Assembly: GCA_029780695.1 (NCBI GenBank)
Contig: JAKOYD010000107.1
Span: 104,851-168,850 of the forward strand
Source: Pseudomonadota bacterium
GTDB taxonomy: Bacteria; Pseudomonadota; Gammaproteobacteria; Burkholderiales; Burkholderiaceae_C
Length of the DNA: 64,000 nucleotides
Direction: 5' to 3'
Made by a program: the position numbers and the translations under genes. Positions 32,598 to 42,900 of the stretch are shown one piece after another. The notes below the pieces were generated by a model. The model ran no database searches. It worked only from the letters and a program-made list of their open reading frames with translations, and was not told the origin of the DNA. Numbering within the stretch: position 1 is the first letter of the stretch; the number at the start of each line of letters is the position of its first letter.

Positions 32598-35500
32598 ATG
32601 AAAAGCACGGCAACGGCAACGCAAGTCAAAACGGGCGCGGTGCACGCCCGAAGCGTTCATGGCACGACGGGGTCACGGTGGACCGTCGGGCGTTCATTGT
32701 GGCGGGGGATGTTCTGCCTGGCGGTGCTGGGCGCGAGCGCCCAGGCGCTGGCGCAATCGGCGGACCTGCTGGTAAACCAAACGCCCGATCCCGAGGCGAT
32801 CGCCGCGGGCGGCACGGTGACTTACAACATCAAGGTCACCAACAATGGTCCCAACACGGCATCGGCGATCGTGCTGAGCGATACCTTGCCCCCGGGCTCG
32901 GTCTTCGTGTCGGTGACACCGCCAGCGGGCACCACGTGTTCGCCCGCTGCGCCGACCACGACGTTCACCTGCGACCTCGGCTCCCTGGCGTTCAATGCCT
33001 CGTCGGTCGTCGCGCTGACCGTGCGCTTGCCCGCCGCGGGCGTCTACGACAACACCGCCAGCGTGACCAGCAGCACGCCAGATTCACTGGGCGCCAACAA
33101 CACCAACACGCGTGGTGCCACGGCCATGGCGGCTGCCGACCTGGCCGTGACGGCCACCACTTCCGTGCCTGCAGCGGGCATCGCGGCCGGCGCGCCATAC
33201 ACCTACACCCTCGATGTCAGCAACGCCGGGCCCAATGCATTGCCCTCCGGCGAGGCCGCCAGCGTGTCGTTCGACGTGCCCGCCGGCGCGGCCATCACCG
33301 GGATGCCTGGGGGAGGCGGGTGGAACTGCACACCCACCAGTGGGTACCCCCTGACGAGTGGCACCGTCAGCTGCACGCGATCGGATGGGGTGGCTTCCGG
33401 CGCGTCCTTCCCCGCGCTGACGGTGCCCGCGGTAGCCAACGTGTCGGGCACGGTGACGGCCACGTTCAGGGTGTCGTCCGCGTTCCCCGACGCGATCACC
33501 ACCAACAACAGCTCCGTCGTGGCCATCAAGACGTCTGCCGGCACCGACATGGGCGTGACCAAGACGGTCAGCCCGAGCGGCACGGTGCCCATCAACCAGC
33601 CGCTGACCTACACCATCACCCCGCGCTTCGAGGGCGGATCGGCGCCGGCAAGCGGCGTCGGCGAGGTCATCACCGTCACCGACACCCTGCCGTCGTCGAT
33701 GACTGCCATCAGCGCCAGCGCGCCGGCGCCGTGGCAATGTGGCGTGTCGGGATCCACGGTGACGTGCAAGTACCCCGGGCCCTATGCCGGCGGCAATTTC
33801 ACCAACCTGCCGGCGATCACGGTGACCGCCACGCCCACGGTCGAAACCAACGGCGTGACCAACACCGCCATCGTCAGCGTGCCGGACGACGCCAACACCC
33901 TCAACGACCGTTCCACCGCCACGGTCGACGTCAGCAACAAGGCCGACCTGGTGGTCAGCAAATGGCCGTCGCTCAACCCGGTCAGCGTTAACCAGAGCTA
34001 CGCCTACACGGTGCGGGTTGGCAACAACGGGCCGATACCCGTGGCCAGTGGCCAAACCATCACGGTAACCGAGAGCCTGCCGGCAGGCATGTCCCTGCTG
34101 TCCGATCCTTCCGGTTCCGGCTGGAGCTGCAATGCGGGCACCAGCTATCCCCGCGCCGGGGCGTTCACGCTGGTTTGCACGCGCAGCGGCCCGCTCGGCG
34201 TGGGCGCCAGCGTCGATCTGATCTTGCCCGTCGTCAACACGGTCACGCCCGGTCCAACCAACCTGGCCTGCGGTGACTTGAGCGGTGCGGGTCCGAGTGA
34301 CGGCATTTCAGGCAACAACTGCGGCAGAGCCGGCGTCACCACTTCCACCACCCGTGCTGATCTGGGCATCAGCAAGACCGCGTCCGGCCCGGTGTACGTC
34401 GGACAGGACCTGACCTACACCATCGTGGTCACCAACAACGGGCCCGACCCGTCCACCAACGTCACCGTCGCGGACACGCTGACCAACCTGCTGGCCACCG
34501 GCAGCGTGCAAAGCCTGGCGGCTTCGCAGGGAAGCTGCACGCCTTCGACGATGCCCGTGAACGCCAGTGCGGTGGACGTCAGCTGCAACCTGGGCACGCT
34601 CGCCAGTGGTGAGAGTGCCCAGGTGGTGCTGGTCGTGCGGCCCGCCAACACGACGTCCGCCGACCTGGATCGCGCCAATACCGCCACCGTGCGTTCGCCA
34701 GACATCGGTGACCCGAACCAGGCCAACAATGCCGCCACGGCCAACAGCATCGTGCGCCCGCGCGTGGATGTGACCACGGCCAAGTCCGCACCGGACAAGA
34801 TCCACGTGGGCGAGCCGCTGGTGTACACCTTGAATGCCCGCAATGACGGCCCGTCCGCCGCCGCCAACGTCGAGCTCATCGACATACTGCCGACCAACGC
34901 ATCCTTTCTGGCCCTTGGTGCGCCCACTGGCGGCGGCACGTGCAACACGGTTCCGGCGGTCGGCTCGACGGGGGCGACGTTGAAATGCCAGTGGGCGGAA
35001 ATTCCCCCCAACACGCAGTACCAGGTCACGGTAACGCTGAGGCCCCTGCCGGCGGCGGAAGGAAAGACCATCGTCAACAGCGTCGACATCACCACCACCA
35101 CCGACGAGCCGGTCAAGACCAACAACAGCGCGTCCGCCACCACCACGGTCACCGCGTCGCTGGCCGACGTCACGGTCACCAAGGTCGACACCGTCGACCC
35201 CATCCCGCTGGGCACCGACACCGAATACGTCATCACCGTCACCAACCTCGGGCCGTCTTACGCCAACAACCTGGTGGTGACCGACGCCTTCCCCAGTGGC
35301 GGCACGTCGGGCGCCCGCTTTGCCTATCGCGGCGGTCTGGTGCTGACGCCGACCGGTGGCAGCTGTACCGAGCCGGCCGTGGGCGCCACCACGGGCACGC
35401 TGACCTGCACGTTCCCGTCCATCGACATCAACGAGAAGATCACCATCCGCTATCGCATGCAGGCGAGCGCCATTGCCGACGCGGCAGCCTACTCTGCCGT

Positions 35501-36068
35501 GCACTACAACAGCGTCACCGTGAAGACGCAGGAGACCGATCCGCAACCGGCCAACAACACCGCGGTCGAGTTCACCACCACACGCCGCGATCCGGTGGCG
35601 AACGACCTGTCGGTCGCCCTGGTGGCCGACAAGCAGGTGATCACGCCCGGCACGCCCGTCACCTACACCATGACGGTGAAGAACGAGGGCCTCAACGCCA
35701 TGACCGGCGACGTGGTGTTTACCTTGCCGGCCGGCCTTGCGCTGCCCGCTTCGGCGGTGCCCGCGAACTGTACGCTGGCGGGCACCCAGCTGACGTGCCC
35801 CGTGACCAACCTGGCGCCGGGTACCAGCCTGCCGTTCAGCATCAAGCTCGACGTGCCCACCACGTATGCGGCCGGACCGGCCGTGGCTTCGGCGGTGGTC
35901 AGCGCGGCTGGCGATCAGGTGTCGAGCAACAACGAAGCGAGCGTCACCCTTGCGCCGTTTCAGCCCGGGAGCGTCCCCGTGCCCACACTGGGTGAATGGG
36001 GCCTGTATGTGCTGATGCTGTTGGCGGTGGCCGCCGGCATGCGCCCGGCGAGCCGCCGGCGCCACTGA
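32598..36068 (+). CDS. Large DUF11-repeat surface protein with IPTL-CTERM-like sorting tail
   Basis: 1156 aa, exported. The signal peptide is long (basic N-region to residue 36, hydrophobic 38-50, cleavage near AQALA). Eight DUF11 Ig-like repeats follow, recognisable by starts such as ADLLVNQTPDPEAI, ADLVVSKWPSLNPVS and ADLGISKTASGPVYVG and by the recurrent VTNNGP motif. The C-terminus is VPVPTLGEWGLYVLMLLAVAA followed by MRPASRRRH: a PTLxEWG motif, a membrane segment and a basic end, the IPTL-CTERM architecture processed by exosortase-type enzymes (XrtH). Probably cell-surface adhesive or matrix-forming. Composition is less GC-biased than neighbours, and Thr/Asn/Val-rich. Confidence 0.85.
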   Translation: MKSTATATQVKTGAVHARSVHGTTGSRWTVGRSLWRGMFCLAVLGASAQALAQSADLLVNQTPDPEAIAAGGTVTYNIKVTNNGPNTASAIVLSDTLPPGSVFVSVTPPAGTTCSPAAPTTTFTCDLGSLAFNASSVVALTVRLPAAGVYDNTASVTSSTPDSLGANNTNTRGATAMAAADLAVTATTSVPAAGIAAGAPYTYTLDVSNAGPNALPSGEAASVSFDVPAGAAITGMPGGGGWNCTPTSGYPLTSGTVSCTRSDGVASGASFPALTVPAVANVSGTVTATFRVSSAFPDAITTNNSSVVAIKTSAGTDMGVTKTVSPSGTVPINQPLTYTITPRFEGGSAPASGVGEVITVTDTLPSSMTAISASAPAPWQCGVSGSTVTCKYPGPYAGGNFTNLPAITVTATPTVETNGVTNTAIVSVPDDANTLNDRSTATVDVSNKADLVVSKWPSLNPVSVNQSYAYTVRVGNNGPIPVASGQTITVTESLPAGMSLLSDPSGSGWSCNAGTSYPRAGAFTLVCTRSGPLGVGASVDLILPVVNTVTPGPTNLACGDLSGAGPSDGISGNNCGRAGVTTSTTRADLGISKTASGPVYVGQDLTYTIVVTNNGPDPSTNVTVADTLTNLLATGSVQSLAASQGSCTPSTMPVNASAVDVSCNLGTLASGESAQVVLVVRPANTTSADLDRANTATVRSPDIGDPNQANNAATANSIVRPRVDVTTAKSAPDKIHVGEPLVYTLNARNDGPSAAANVELIDILPTNASFLALGAPTGGGTCNTVPAVGSTGATLKCQWAEIPPNTQYQVTVTLRPLPAAEGKTIVNSVDITTTTDEPVKTNNSASATTTVTASLADVTVTKVDTVDPIPLGTDTEYVITVTNLGPSYANNLVVTDAFPSGGTSGARFAYRGGLVLTPTGGSCTEPAVGATTGTLTCTFPSIDINEKITIRYRMQASAIADAAAYSAVHYNSVTVKTQETDPQPANNTAVEFTTTRRDPVANDLSVALVADKQVITPGTPVTYTMTVKNEGLNAMTGDVVFTLPAGLALPASAVPANCTLAGTQLTCPVTNLAPGTSLPFSIKLDVPTTYAAGPAVASAVVSAAGDQVSSNNEASVTLAPFQPGSVPVPTLGEWGLYVLMLLAVAAGMRPASRRRH

Positions 36069-36176
36069 AGCCGGTGGATTCGAGTCCGCGTCCTTGGGCG
36101 CGGCTTGAGGCGGAAATCGGCTCCATCGTGACTGCGACAGCCGCGGCGGCTCGCGCCGCTTGATGCGGCGCCGCGG

Positions 36177-36845
36177 TCAGTGGGCATTGCGCGCTTTGTG
36201 CCGCTGCCCGCCCAGCAACGGATAGGCGAGCCACGTTGCAAGCGCCAGCGCCGCCCCGATGGCGGCACTGCTCAGGTGTGCGGCGTACACCATGTTGAAG
36301 CCCCAGCCGCTGTCGAAGCCCACGGGCACGGCCCAGGCGCGTTCCAGCGCCAGCTTCATGCACAGGGCGCTGGCCAGCAGCAGCCCGAGCGCGTGCGAGG
36401 CGGGGCTGCGCAGGGCGCGCACGGCCAGGATCGCCGCCGCCGCGTGCACGGGGCCGGCCAGGCCGTCGTGGCCGCCGATGGCCGGCCAGGCCAGCAACGC
36501 CAGCGTGCCCAGCGGCCAGGCCAGCGCCAGCGCCAGCGCGTCGGCCCGCGTGGCTTGCAGCGCAGTACCCAGCATTGCCAGCGCCGCCAGCCCCAGGGCG
36601 TTGCCCACCCCATGCGCAGCCACCCGGTGCAGCAGGGGCGCGGTCCATGGGGTCCAGGGGCGTTGCCGCCAATGGCTGGGCTGCCACATCCATTCGTCGG
36701 GCGACGCCCGTCCGCTGGCGCAGGCCAGCCACACCAGCGCGCTGGCCGCAATGAGCAGCAGACACAGGGCAGGCCAGGCCAGGCTGCCCGGCGGCGGTGG
36801 GGCTGGGGGATGGCCGCGCGAAAACGCGCCCGGCGTGGCCCTCAT
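36177..36845 (-). CDS. Rhombosortase-like integral membrane protein with Ser-to-Ala change
   Basis: 222 aa with about six hydrophobic segments. The arrangement matches rhomboid/rhombosortase proteases: H-GVG-N at 78-82 (the HxxxN of TM2), GLAGPVHA at 128-135 where active enzymes have G-x-S-G-x-x-H-G, KLALERAW near 164-171, and a final His190 in YAAHLSSAAIGA. The nucleophile Ser is Ala130, so protease activity is doubtful. It is convergent with the IPTL-CTERM-like protein 108 bp away. Alternatives are an inactive rhomboid (pseudoprotease) or a simple membrane protein of the same fold. Confidence 0.62.
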   Translation of the reverse strand: MRATPGAFSRGHPPAPPPPGSLAWPALCLLLIAASALVWLACASGRASPDEWMWQPSHWRQRPWTPWTAPLLHRVAAHGVGNALGLAALAMLGTALQATRADALALALAWPLGTLALLAWPAIGGHDGLAGPVHAAAAILAVRALRSPASHALGLLLASALCMKLALERAWAVPVGFDSGWGFNMVYAAHLSSAAIGAALALATWLAYPLLGGQRHKARNAH

Positions 36846-36855
36846 CGTCGCGACG

Positions 36856-36890
36856 CTACGTAAATAGTAGCTGATTGCGCTGATGTGGAT
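36856..36890 (+). repeat. AT-headed repeat (family A)
   Basis: The segment ctacgtaaatagtagctga followed by ttgcgctgatgtggattgcgc lies in the 65-bp gap between glnE and the rhombosortase-like gene. Confidence 0.6.
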
Positions 36891-36910
36891 TGCGCCACGG
36901 CCATGGTTGA

Positions 36911-39802
36911 CTATTCAAACACCGCGTGCCACAGCTGCTGAATGGCCTGGCATTCGCGCGCCAGCTGCGGCGGCTCGACCTGGGTCGGCTGCTCGTTCAG
37001 GCGCGCCTGGTGCTGCACGCGGCGCAGCGCGCGGTAGGCGTCGGCGGCGTTCTGCCCCACGCCGGCGGGCAGCAGGCCGGCCGCCTCGGCGCGCTGCAGC
37101 AGCGCAATGTTGCCCAAGTTGGGCTCCAGCGCCGGGTGCTCGCCGCTGTGCGCCAGCACCAGGTATTGCGTGACGAACTCGGCGTCGACCATGCCGCCGG
37201 GACTGTGCTTGACGTCGAACAGCCCGGCCTTGAGCGGGTGCGCCGAGCGCATCTTCTCGCGCATGCCGAAGATTTCGGCGCGCAGCGCGGCGCGGTCGCG
37301 CGGGGCGCTGATGACGGCGTGCCGCACGGCGTCGAAGCGGGCCTGCAGCGCGGCGGCGTCTTCGTCGGGTACCGCTTCGGCGTTCGGCGCGCCCGGCACC
37401 TCGCCGCCGCCGGGCCGCCCCACGGCGGCGACGGCCCCCTCGGGGGGCAGCGCACCCTGCGCAGCAGGGGAGCGTGGGGGCACCATTCTGGCCCGCGTCA
37501 TGGCCTGGTGTTCCCACGTCCAGGCGGTGTTGCTGCCGCGGTTTTCCTGGTAGTCGGCAAACGCCTCGAAGCTGGTCACCAGCAGGCCGCTGCTGCCGTT
37601 GGGGCGCAGCGCGGTATCGATCTCGAACAGGTCGCCCTCGCCGGTCTTGACGGTGAGCCAGGTGATCAGCTTGCGCACGAAGGCGGCGTAGATTTCCTGC
37701 GCGTTCTCGTGCTCGTCGTCGAACACGAACACGATGTCCAGGTCGCTGCCGTAGCCCAGTTCCTTGCCGCCCAGCTTGCCGTAGGCAATGATGCCGAAGG
37801 CTGGCGTGTCGCGGTGGCGCTGGCGCAGGCGCGGCCAGCACCAGCGGCTGGTGACGCGCAGGATGGCGTCGGCCAGCGCCGACAGGTCGTCGGCCACCTG
37901 CTCGACGCTGATGCGGCCCTCGACGTCGCGCACCAGGGTGCGAAACACGTCGGCATGGTGCGCGCGGCGCAGCAGGTTGAGCAGGTTTTCCTCGTCGTCC
38001 TCGCCGGTGCGCGCCAGTGCCTCGCGGCGGCTTTCCAGCTCGCGCTCGAAAGTGCCGGCGTCAAAGCGGTCGGCCAGCAGTTGCGGGCTGGCCAGCTCGT
38101 CGATGACGCCGGGGTGCTGCATCACGTAGCGCGCCGGCCAGCGCGCCGCGCCCAGCACGCGCAGCAGGCGTTCGTGCACCGCCGGGCGCTCCAGCAGCAG
38201 CGCGATGTAGCTCTCGCGGCGCAACAGCGGCTCGACCCAATCGGCCAGGCGCAGCACGCCGTCTTCGTTGATGCTGCCGTCTTCCAGCCACTGCGCGGTG
38301 CGCTGCAGCAGGCGCGTCAGGCGGCCGCGCGCTTCGTCGCGCAGCGCCAGCACGCGCGGGTGCTCGGGCCAGTCGGCCATGCGTTCGCGCACCCGGTCGG
38401 GGAAGGCGGCCAGCGCGGCACCAATGTCGGACGAGGCCACGCGCGCCTCGCCGTGGGCGTTTTTCTGGCAGCTTTTGCAGGGCGCGTCGCCGCCCAGCAG
38501 GCGGTCGAATTCCTGCGCCACGAATTCGCGGTGCGCGTCCAGCTCGTGCAGAAACGGGCAGGCGCCGTCAAAGCCCAGCGTGCGCGCGATCCAGTCCAGG
38601 TCTTCGTCCTGCGTCGGCAGGATGTGGGTCTGCTGATCGTCCAGGTACTGGATGCGGTGCTCGACCCGGCGCAGGAACACGTAGGCGCGCGCCAGCGCAT
38701 CGGCGGTTTCGGGCGGCATCAGGCCGGCGCGGGTCACGCGTTCCAGCGCCTGCAGCGTGGGGCGAGTGCGCAGTTCGGGAAACTGCCCGCCGCGCACCAC
38801 CTGCAGCAGCTGCACGGTGAATTCGATTTCGCGGATGCCGCCGCGCGACAGCTTGACGTCGTTGGCGCGCTCGGGCCGGCCCGCGCTGCGCTTGCTGGCG
38901 TGGCTGCGGATCTGGTCGTGCAGCGTGCGCAGCGACTCGAACACGTTGTAGTCGAGGTACTTGCGGAACACGAAGGGCAGCACCACTCCGCGCAGCGCCT
39001 GCGCCGAGCCGCTCGCGATGGCCGCGCGCGGGGCAATGGCGCGGCTCTTCATCCAGGCAAAGCGCTCCCATTCGCGGCCCTGCACCAGCATGTACTCTTC
39101 CAGCGCGTCCAGCGAACACACCGTGGGCCCCGAATTGCCGTTGGGCCGCAGCGCCAGGTCGACGCGGAACACGAAGCCGTGCTCGGTGGTGTCGCCGATC
39201 AGGCCGTAGATCAGCTTGACGGCGCGGGTGAAGTATTCCTGCACCGAAATCTGGCCGCGGCCGTCGTCGCGGCCGGTGGTCTCGCCGTCCTCGTCGTAGA
39301 TGTAGATCAGGTCGATGTCGCTCGACACGTTCAGCTCGCGCGCGCCCAGCTTGCCCATGCCGATCACCCACAGCTGGGCGCGTTCGCCGCGCTCCGTCAT
39401 GGGCGCGCCGTGGCGCTCGTCCAGCTGCGCGAACGCGGCCTGACAGGCGGTGTCCAGCGCCAGCTCGGCCAGCTCGGTCACGGCGCGCGTCACCTGCTCC
39501 AGCGGCGCGGCCTGTTCGCAGTCCAGCACCACCAGCCGCTCCATCACCAATTGCCGCAGGATGCGCAGCGCGGCGCCGGTGTCGTGTCCTTCGGCGGTGA
39601 GGCGCGCCAGGCCCTCGGCCATGGTGTCGCGGGTCGGCGCGCCGGGCGCCAGCAGCGGCAGCTCGACCTCGTAGCGCCGGCGCAGCCGCTGCACCAGGCG
39701 GGAATGGGCGGCGCTGCCGGGTGGGCCTGCAAAAGCAGGCGAAGGGTGAACTAACAAACCGTCACGGTTGCCGCAAGAACCTTGCACATCGGCGCGGGTC
39801 AT
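36911..39802 (-). CDS. glnE: Bifunctional glutamine synthetase adenylyltransferase/adenylyl-removing enzyme GlnE
   Basis: Controls glutamine synthetase by attaching or removing AMP in response to PII and glutamine. Start taken as the ATG at 39802; 963 aa. Two nucleotidyltransferase domains are clear: N-terminal (adenylyl-removing) with GMGKLGARELNVSSDIDLIY, and C-terminal (adenylylating) with AYGKLGGKELGYGSDLDIVF. Helical regulatory regions follow each. Within the C-terminal domain, between TRARMV and the DAAALQARFDAVR helix, an extra segment of about 40 residues (PPRSPAAQGALPPEG...) is encoded by a family B repeat (37368-37485). The frame is preserved. Divergent from yhdP. Confidence 0.94.
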   Translation of the reverse strand: MTRADVQGSCGNRDGLLVHPSPAFAGPPGSAAHSRLVQRLRRRYEVELPLLAPGAPTRDTMAEGLARLTAEGHDTGAALRILRQLVMERLVVLDCEQAAPLEQVTRAVTELAELALDTACQAAFAQLDERHGAPMTERGERAQLWVIGMGKLGARELNVSSDIDLIYIYDEDGETTGRDDGRGQISVQEYFTRAVKLIYGLIGDTTEHGFVFRVDLALRPNGNSGPTVCSLDALEEYMLVQGREWERFAWMKSRAIAPRAAIASGSAQALRGVVLPFVFRKYLDYNVFESLRTLHDQIRSHASKRSAGRPERANDVKLSRGGIREIEFTVQLLQVVRGGQFPELRTRPTLQALERVTRAGLMPPETADALARAYVFLRRVEHRIQYLDDQQTHILPTQDEDLDWIARTLGFDGACPFLHELDAHREFVAQEFDRLLGGDAPCKSCQKNAHGEARVASSDIGAALAAFPDRVRERMADWPEHPRVLALRDEARGRLTRLLQRTAQWLEDGSINEDGVLRLADWVEPLLRRESYIALLLERPAVHERLLRVLGAARWPARYVMQHPGVIDELASPQLLADRFDAGTFERELESRREALARTGEDDEENLLNLLRRAHHADVFRTLVRDVEGRISVEQVADDLSALADAILRVTSRWCWPRLRQRHRDTPAFGIIAYGKLGGKELGYGSDLDIVFVFDDEHENAQEIYAAFVRKLITWLTVKTGEGDLFEIDTALRPNGSSGLLVTSFEAFADYQENRGSNTAWTWEHQAMTRARMVPPRSPAAQGALPPEGAVAAVGRPGGGEVPGAPNAEAVPDEDAAALQARFDAVRHAVISAPRDRAALRAEIFGMREKMRSAHPLKAGLFDVKHSPGGMVDAEFVTQYLVLAHSGEHPALEPNLGNIALLQRAEAAGLLPAGVGQNAADAYRALRRVQHQARLNEQPTQVEPPQLARECQAIQQLWHAVFE
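37368..37485. repeat. GC-rich dispersed repeat (family B) inserted in frame in glnE
   Basis: On the minus strand it reads ccccacgctcc ... tgcgctgccccccgaggggg ... cggcccggcggcgg, the same order of blocks as 358-467 in amgK. It encodes a Pro/Gly/Ala-rich loop within the adenylyltransferase domain. Confidence 0.72.
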
Positions 39803-39935
39803 AATTTCTTTCAGTCCTCCGAGGCGGGTGGCGCAGCCCCCAGTCCCATTGTTGGGTGCTGTGGTCGCTGGCCCCGCAGTTCGCTCCAGCCTTAAGCCAT
39901 TGATCCAATCGTCCCTCAAGCTCGCCGCCATCGTC

Positions 39936-42900
39936 ATGCGATGGGTTCTGCGCGGTGTCGCCGTGCTGCTCGTGGGACTGGCGCTGGCCACGGCCGTCCT
40001 CCATTGGGGCATTGTGCCGCGAATCGACGAGTTCCGCCCCCGGCTGGAACAACTGGCCTCGCGCGCCATCGCCGCGCCCGTCACCATCGAGGCCATCGAG
40101 GCCCAGTCCAACGGCCTGGTGCCGTCGGTGTCGCTGCGCAACGTGCGCGTGCACGACCCGGCCGGGCGCGCCGGGCTGCACGTGCCGCGCGTGCTGGCGG
40201 CGTTTTCGGTGCTGTCGCTGGGCCAGGGCCGGCTGGAGCAGCTGGTCATCGACGAGCCCGAGCTGGAGCTGCGCCGCACCGCCGACGGCCGCCTGCTGGT
40301 GGGCGGCATCGACCTGTCGGGCGATGCCGAAGGCAATCGCGACGCGGCGGACTGGTTCTTTTCGCAGCCTGAATTTCTGGTGCGCGGCGGCCGCGTGCGC
40401 TGGGTCGACGAGCGGCGCGACGCCCCGCCGGTGCAGCTGTCCGACGTGCAACTGGTGGTGCGCAACGGCTTCGGTCGCCACCAGCTGCGGCTGGACGCCA
40501 CGCCGGCCCCCGACTGGGGCGAGCGCTTCACGCTGATCGGGCAGTTTCGCCAGCGCGTGTTCTCGCGCCACCCCGGTTTCTGGCGCGAATGGGACGGCCA
40601 GGGCTACGCCGATTTCAAGCGCATCGACGTCTCGCGCCTGCGCGCCTACGTCGACCAGCAGGCGGACTGGGGCGTCGACCTGCAGCACGGCCATGGCGCG
40701 GTGCGCCTGTGGGTCGATACCCGCCAGGGCGCGCTCACCGCCGCCACCGCCGACGTGGCGCTGGGCGCGGTGGCCGCGCGCTTCGGTCCGCAGCTGGAGC
40801 CGCTGGCCTTCGCCTCGCTCACCGGCCGGCTGGGCTGGCGCAACCCCGGCAGCGGCGCAGCCGAAGTCAGCACGCGCAACCTGCACTTCGTCGACGCCGA
40901 CGGCCTGGCCTGGCCCGGCGGCAACGTGCAGCTGAGCTACCGCAGCGGCGACGGCCAGGCCGCCGGGGGCGAGCTGACGGGCGACAAGCTTGATCTGGCG
41001 GCGCTGGCCAAGATCGCGCGCCGCCTGCCGCTGCCGCCCGTGGCGCACCAGCGTCTGGCCGACCACCCGGTGCAGGGGCTGGTCGAGCGCATCCACGCCC
41101 GCTGGGACGGCGCGCTGGACGCGCCCGCCCACTGGCGTGTGACCACGCGCGTCAGCGGCCTGAGCGTGGCGCCGCTGCCGGCCCCCGCGCGCGCCGATGG
41201 CGTGGCGGTCGAAGGCATTCCGGGCATCGAACGCGCCGTGCTCGACCTGGACGCGCAGCCCACCGGCGGGCAGGCCAGCCTGACGGTGCGCGACGGCGCG
41301 CTTACCTTTCCGGGCGTGTTTACCGAGCCGCGCATTCCGCTGGCCGAGCTGGCGCTGCAATCTCGCTGGCGCGTGCAGGGCGAGCAGATCGAGGTCGACG
41401 TGGACCAGCTCAAGCTGCACAACGCCGACGCCACCGGCAGCTTCAAGGGGCGCTGGCAGACGCTGGCCGGGCAGCAGGGAGCGAAGCGCTTTCCGGGCGT
41501 GCTGGACCTGACCGGCACCTTCACCCGCGCCAACGGCGCGCGCGTGCACCGCTACCTGCCGCTGGGCATTCCGGCCCCGGCGCGCGACTACGTGCGCAGC
41601 GCCGTCGTGCGCGGCGAGGCGCGCGACTTTGCCGTGCGCGTGAAGGGCGACCTCAACCACGTCGGCGACAGCCAGCCCGCGCCGGGCAGCGAATTCCGCT
41701 TTGCCGGCCAGGTGCAGGGCGTCACTCTGGCCTATGTGCCGCGCGCGCTGCAGCCGGCCGGTCAGCCGCCCTGGCCGGCGCTGGAAGACTTGGCGGGCGA
41801 GCTGGTCTTCGACCACAACAGCATGCAGGTCAAGAACGCCAGCGCGCGCGTGCAGGGCCACCCAGGCTGGCAGTTCCACCGCGTGCAGGCCGACATTGCC
41901 GACCTTGCGCACACCCGCGTGCGGGTCGACGCCGAAGGGCGCGGCACGCTGACGTCGGCGCTGGGCATCGTCAACGCCTCGCCGGTGGCGGGCTTCATCG
42001 AACACGCGCTGGGCCGCGCCAGCGCCAGCGGCGACGCCGGCCTGCGCCTCAAGCTCGACCTGCCGATCGACCGCATCCGCGACGCCAAGGTCGAAGGCCG
42101 TGCCACGCTGCACGGCAACGATGTGCGCATCACGCCCGATTCGCCGGCGCTGGCGCAGGCGCAGGGCGCGGTCGTCTTCAGCGACACCGGCTTCGCGCTG
42201 CAGGACGCCCGCGCGCGCCTGCTGGGCGGCGAGGCGCGGCTGTCCGGCGGCACCTCCAGCGCGCCCGGCGGCCCGGCGGTGGTGCTGCGCGCCGCCGGCA
42301 CCGCCAGCGCCGAGGCGCTGCGCGAGATGGCCGACTGGGCGCCGCTGCCCGCCGTGGCGCGCCAGGCCAGCGGCAGCGCGGCGTACGAAGCGCAGATCGG
42401 CTTTCGCGCCGGCGAGCCTGACGTGCTGGTCACCAGCGACCTGCGCGGCATGGCGTTTGATTTGCCCGCGCCACTGGCCAAACCCGCTGACGCCGCCTGG
42501 CCTTTGCGCTATGAAAGCGGTAGCGTCAACGGCGCGACGGGCCGCCAGCGCTATCGCGTGGCCGTGGCCGATCAGCTGACGGTGGAGTTCGAGCGCGACG
42601 GCGCCAGCGGGCGCGTGCAGCGCGGCGTCATCGGCGTGGGGCCGCAGGCGCAGCCGCAACTGGCGCTGCCGGCCAGCGGCGTGCTGGCGCGCGTGCACCT
42701 GCCGCGCCTGCAGACCGATGCCTGGGAAGCCGTGCTGGGCAAGGTGTTTGGCGGCGGTGGCAGCGACGGCGCGTCGGCGCTGGCCGACGGCGGCTTCGTG
42801 CCCACCGCGTGGTCGCTGCGCGTGGGCGAGCTGCAGGTAGACGAGCGCACGCTGAACGACGTGGCCGCCACCGGCACGCGCGAAGGCAGCACCTGGCGCG

